Below are positions 43,539 to 45,932 of a DNA stretch of 45,932 bases, piece after piece. Within the stretch, counting starts at the first letter, position 1. Every line of letters starts with the position of its first letter. The notes under the pieces are model-generated. The model did not search any database. It was not told where the DNA came from and saw only the letters and a list, made by a program, of their open reading frames with translations. Source of the DNA: DAIOFH01 sp036745875. Lineage in GTDB: Bacteria > Planctomycetota > SZUA-567. The stretch is taken from the NCBI GenBank assembly GCA_036745875.1, contig DAIOFH010000012.1, forward strand, positions 1 through 45,932, given 5' to 3'. Made by a program: the position numbers and the translations under genes.

Positions 43539-44126
43539 ATGAGCGTTCAAATGAATTCGTTGAGCTATGTCAACCAGATGATTTCGGGATTGGCCAAGTA
43601 GAACAAAAACACAGCCAACACCGCAAAGCTTGACATTTCCGCCACCATCAATGTCACCACTGTCGACAAGACTTCCAGCGAGCGGACGGTGGAGGATGTG
43701 AAAAAAGAATTTTACGACTACCTCGACAGCCTCCCGGTCAGCTCCGGCTTGGGCAAAACGCCGATAAACGTCACTATTTCCGAAGGCGCTTTCGAGCGCA
43801 TGCTCGATGACCCGGAATACATGCAGCGGATGAAAGACCTGTGCAAACGTGATTTGTGCGACCCTGCCTGGGACAGCAGAGGCACTCTTGGTCCGCCCAC
43901 CTACATTCATGTCAACATAACCGACAACACCAACAACCAGTTCAACAGCGAGTACGTGGCTACTTCATATAATTACGACAGGGGATCCAACTACGAGTCT
44001 GAAACGGAAAGTAGCTTCTGGAGCAGGCGGGCCAAAAAAGACGACGGAGCCGAAAAAGCGCGGGATAAAAAGAGCGAGGAAAAACGGCAACTGGAAAAAA
44101 TACATGAATACAATCACAATTCATGA
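43539..44126 (+). pseudogene. Gene of unknown function with in-frame amber codon
   Basis: From the ATG at 43539 (AAAGGA eight bases before it) the frame runs 195 codons to TGA at 44124-44126, broken only by TAG at codon 21 (43599-43601). Codons before and after keep the same character (MSVQMNSLSYVNQMISGLAK, stop, NKNTANTAKLDISATINVTT), so this is one gene. The protein is polar, with a helical middle (AFERMLDDPEYMQRMKDLCK), then GPPTYIHVNITDNTNNQF and a charged end with SFWSRRAKK. I do not recognise the family. TAG ends other genes here (phoH, the EF-G paralogue), so reassignment is unlikely; a CAG-to-TAG or AAG-to-TAG mutation or read error is more likely. A restart at GTG 43689 would give 145 residues. 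Confidence 0.65.
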
Positions 44127-44601
44127 TGCGTGGAAAATGACCTCGCCAAATCCCCTTACCCTTGTCTGCACCCAAACACCGGAAGGCAACACCAACCTCG
44201 CCGCCGTGTCCTGGTGGATGTACACATCCTCCAACCCGGCCATGCTATGCTTCGCCATGGGAAAAAAATCTTTCAGCGGCGAAATGGTCAGGCAAAACAA
44301 GCAGGTCACCCTTGCCATGCCAGGCGCTGCAATTGCGGATGCCGCCTTCAAGTGCGGAACAGTCTCCGGAAGGAACAAGGACAAGGCCAAGGAATTCGCG
44401 ATTGAATTAATGGAGTTGCCGGATTGCCCGATCATGGTACCGCGGGAGACCAGGCTGGCGTTTTCCTGCAATTTAAACAACTTCGCCGAATCAGGCGACC
44501 ATTATCTCTATATCTGCGACATCCAGGCGATCTACGGTGATAAAGCGAAAGAACAGGTTTTTGCCTGGGAAGGATATGGTAAACTCGCGCCGCTGCCGTA
44601 A
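44104..44601 (+). CDS. Flavoredoxin-like flavin reductase family protein
   Basis: 165 residues with the split-barrel FMN-binding fold of flavoredoxin and flavin reductases: NPLTLVCTQTPEGNTNLAAV, WWMYTSSNPAMLCFAMGKKS, FSGEMVRQNKQVTLAMP, then SGRNKDKAKEF and the closing YLYICDIQAIYGD. It would bind FMN and pass electrons from NAD(P)H or act as a small electron carrier. The start at 44104 overlaps the end of the preceding gene by 23 bases in another frame; translation may be coupled to it, so the amber codon upstream could affect its expression. It converges with the binding-protein gene. Confidence 0.88.
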   Translation: MNTITIHDAWKMTSPNPLTLVCTQTPEGNTNLAAVSWWMYTSSNPAMLCFAMGKKSFSGEMVRQNKQVTLAMPGAAIADAAFKCGTVSGRNKDKAKEFAIELMELPDCPIMVPRETRLAFSCNLNNFAESGDHYLYICDIQAIYGDKAKEQVFAWEGYGKLAPLP

Positions 44602-44631
44602 AACATTTTAAGAGATTCTTTATAATAGGAA

Positions 44632-45630
44632 TTACAATTCCTTTGGTTTCATGATGCTTTGCAGCCTGGAGACGACCTCCTCCTTGGGCGGGAGTTCATT
44701 GTAATTGATGGGGATGGCCCGCTGGAGGGCGATGCCGGCCGAAGGCAGGTTGAATTTTGCCGGGATCGGAACATCATTCCGGACCGGAATGGTGCCCTCG
44801 GCGGCGATTATGGCCTGCCCGTCCTTGCCGAGGAGAAAATCAACGAACTTTTTCGCCGCCGCCTTGTTGACTGAATCCTTGAAAATAGCCACCGGGCTCG
44901 GCAGGACCAACATTTCCGGCGGGTAGGCGATTTTTATCGGGACATTATGCCGTATTTTATCAAATGCGGCATAATCGACGCCAAGGCAGGCGACAAATAT
45001 TTCCGTGGCGGTGTCGTCAATGACGGCACCCGAACCCTGCTCAAGCGAAGCACCATTCCGGGCCAACGATTCGAAAAAATCCCAGCCGAATTGCTGCGAC
45101 AAAAGAATGACTGACATAAAGGCCGTCCCGGACGAGGCAGGGTCGGCGATGGCAAAACCGTTGTGGAATTCCCCGCGCATCAGGTCAATCCATTGAACAG
45201 GCCTGCGCTTCAGCAGCTTGGTATTATAGACAATACCGATCGTGCCCAGCCTGGCGGCTGTGAAGGTTCCGTCATAGTCTTTGCCAAAAGGATTGACAAT
45301 ATTATCAAACTCCGAGGTCTTATATGCTTCGAGCAACCCTTCCCGCCGCATGCGATAAAAGTCGGGAACTTCCGACGTCCAGATGACATCGGCTTTTATG
45401 CCTCCGGCCTTTCGCTCGGCCTCAATCTCCTCGATCAATTTTCCCGCGCCGGCGGAATAATACTCCATTTCGATTGCCGGAAATTTTTTATGGAAAGCGT
45501 CCTGCAGTTTATCGGCAAGAGTGTCTTTCATAGAAGTGTACAACACCAGCGAATCTGCGGAAAAACCGCAGGATATGGCCAAGAAAAAAATCACAAACGC
45601 TCGGCTCGATAAACGGCATTTTTTGTTCAT
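44632..45630 (-). CDS. Iron-type ABC transporter substrate-binding protein
   Basis: 332 residues, exported: a basic start, hydrophobic residues about 9-22 and cleavage near CGFSA. The mature part follows the FbpA/AfuA (extracellular solute-binding family 1) pattern: LVLYTSMKDTLADKLQDAFH, the hinge word DVIWTSEVPDF, GTIGIVYNTKLL, DPASSGTAFMS, and PSPVAIFKDSVNKAAAKKFV then DFLLGKDGQ. Ferric iron is the usual ligand, although family members also bind phosphonate or sulfate; ligand tyrosines cannot be assigned with certainty. I chose the ATG at 45630 over a GTG three codons earlier. No permease or ATPase gene is visible before the window ends. Confidence 0.87.
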   Translation of the reverse strand: MNKKCRLSSRAFVIFFLAISCGFSADSLVLYTSMKDTLADKLQDAFHKKFPAIEMEYYSAGAGKLIEEIEAERKAGGIKADVIWTSEVPDFYRMRREGLLEAYKTSEFDNIVNPFGKDYDGTFTAARLGTIGIVYNTKLLKRRPVQWIDLMRGEFHNGFAIADPASSGTAFMSVILLSQQFGWDFFESLARNGASLEQGSGAVIDDTATEIFVACLGVDYAAFDKIRHNVPIKIAYPPEMLVLPSPVAIFKDSVNKAAAKKFVDFLLGKDGQAIIAAEGTIPVRNDVPIPAKFNLPSAGIALQRAIPINYNELPPKEEVVSRLQSIMKPKEL

Positions 45631-45713
45631 GACAACCACCGTCTCACGGCGTTTAGTACCTTCAACGCACGATTAGTAAAGCCACAATCAATGAAACCTA
45701 GCAAATTATCTGG

Positions 45714-45932
45714 TCAATACACGGTTTTATACGTCGGCCAATCTGGAAAATATTCCTCGTTTGCTTGATTACCCCAGAGAGTCCAATTCTTTCTTATTCC
45801 CCGCGCAAACAACTCAAGATACGGTCCTCCACTACAATTTTCAATCAGCGAAATGATCTCGTCCGGCTTTCGGGAGTGTTCACGTTTTTGGGCGCGGATT
45901 AGATTAACCTGTGAACGACCCGGTGCTAAAGT
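45714..45932 (-). CDS. MT-A70 family adenine methyltransferase, C-terminal part
   Basis: An open minus-strand frame enters from the right edge and ends with TGA at 45714-45716; 72 codons are visible. It reads GRSQVNLIRAQKREHSRKPD then EIISLIENCSGGPYLELFAR, GIRKNWTLWGNQ, ending in PDWPTYKTVY. REHSRKPDE, PYLELFAR and WxxWGN are signature words of the C-terminal half of MT-A70 methyltransferases, which methylate adenine N6; bacterial members are mostly prophage or orphan DNA methylases. The catalytic DPPW lies outside the window. It suggests that accessory or prophage DNA may begin here. Confidence 0.82.
   Translation of the reverse strand, partial: TLAPGRSQVNLIRAQKREHSRKPDEIISLIENCSGGPYLELFARGIRKNWTLWGNQANEEYFPDWPTYKTVY

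Overview
The window looks like chromosome of a Gram-negative-type, flagellated, chemotactic bacterium, most likely of the Planctomycetota or a neighbouring PVC lineage. I infer this from a DUF1570-type lipoprotein, a very large membrane-anchored protein that starts with a two-cysteine-pair ribbon, and a DUF4912 protein, combined with lipoprotein signals and flagellar genes. There is no rRNA or tRNA here to settle it, so the phylum call is weak. Most sequence is ordinary core genome; the accessory signal sits mainly at 21.2-27.3 kb, 32.2 kb, 40.6-41.0 kb and at the right edge.

Layout. 1-13 kb is a minus-strand run of translation and targeting genes: fusA, a small coiled-coil gene behind a LexA-like palindrome, a DUF4912 protein, a zinc-knuckle protein, rpsP-ffh with a 97-codon gene at the head of the operon, prmC-prfA-rpmE, and an EF-G paralogue. 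Between the paralogue and a small secreted protein lies an apparent stand-alone small RNA gene (about 13213-13440, minus) with its own promoter and terminator. 14.5-18.5 kb holds a DUF1570 lipoprotein and the ybaB-dnaX pair with the SRP RNA gene just upstream. 18.6-21.2 kb (plus) holds a chaperone-like protein, an orphan FlgC-like rod protein and PIN-PhoH.

21.2-27.3 kb is a plastic segment: a palindromic element, a GyrI-like protein with a tiny partner gene, spoIID-queH flanked by diverged direct repeats, an lsrB-like AI-2 binding protein with an internal deletion, and a chemoreceptor that lost half of its signalling hairpin. 27.3-32 kb has a DHH phosphoesterase overlapping pcrA/uvrD, which converges on and overlaps an SDR gene. 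32.4-37.3 kb is one 1641-codon gene of unknown function. 37.7-40.6 kb has nadE and a fliS with a long Ala/Pro tail. A 351-bp MITE-like element with 10-bp flanking direct repeats follows the fliS terminator.

41-45.9 kb holds a tandem-GNAT protein, a membrane-anchored rhodanese, a STAS protein, a gene interrupted by one in-frame amber codon, a flavoredoxin-like flavin reductase, an iron-type periplasmic binding protein and, cut by the window edge, the C-terminus of an MT-A70 family adenine methyltransferase.

Working together: ffh, the SRP RNA and dnaX/ybaB are split over two loci but all present; rpmE-prfA-prmC couples ribosome supply with release factor and its methylase; the flagellar (FlgC-like, FliS) and chemotaxis (LsrB-like, MCP) genes are scattered, and two of them are broken, which suggests that AI-2 chemosensing is being lost in this lineage.
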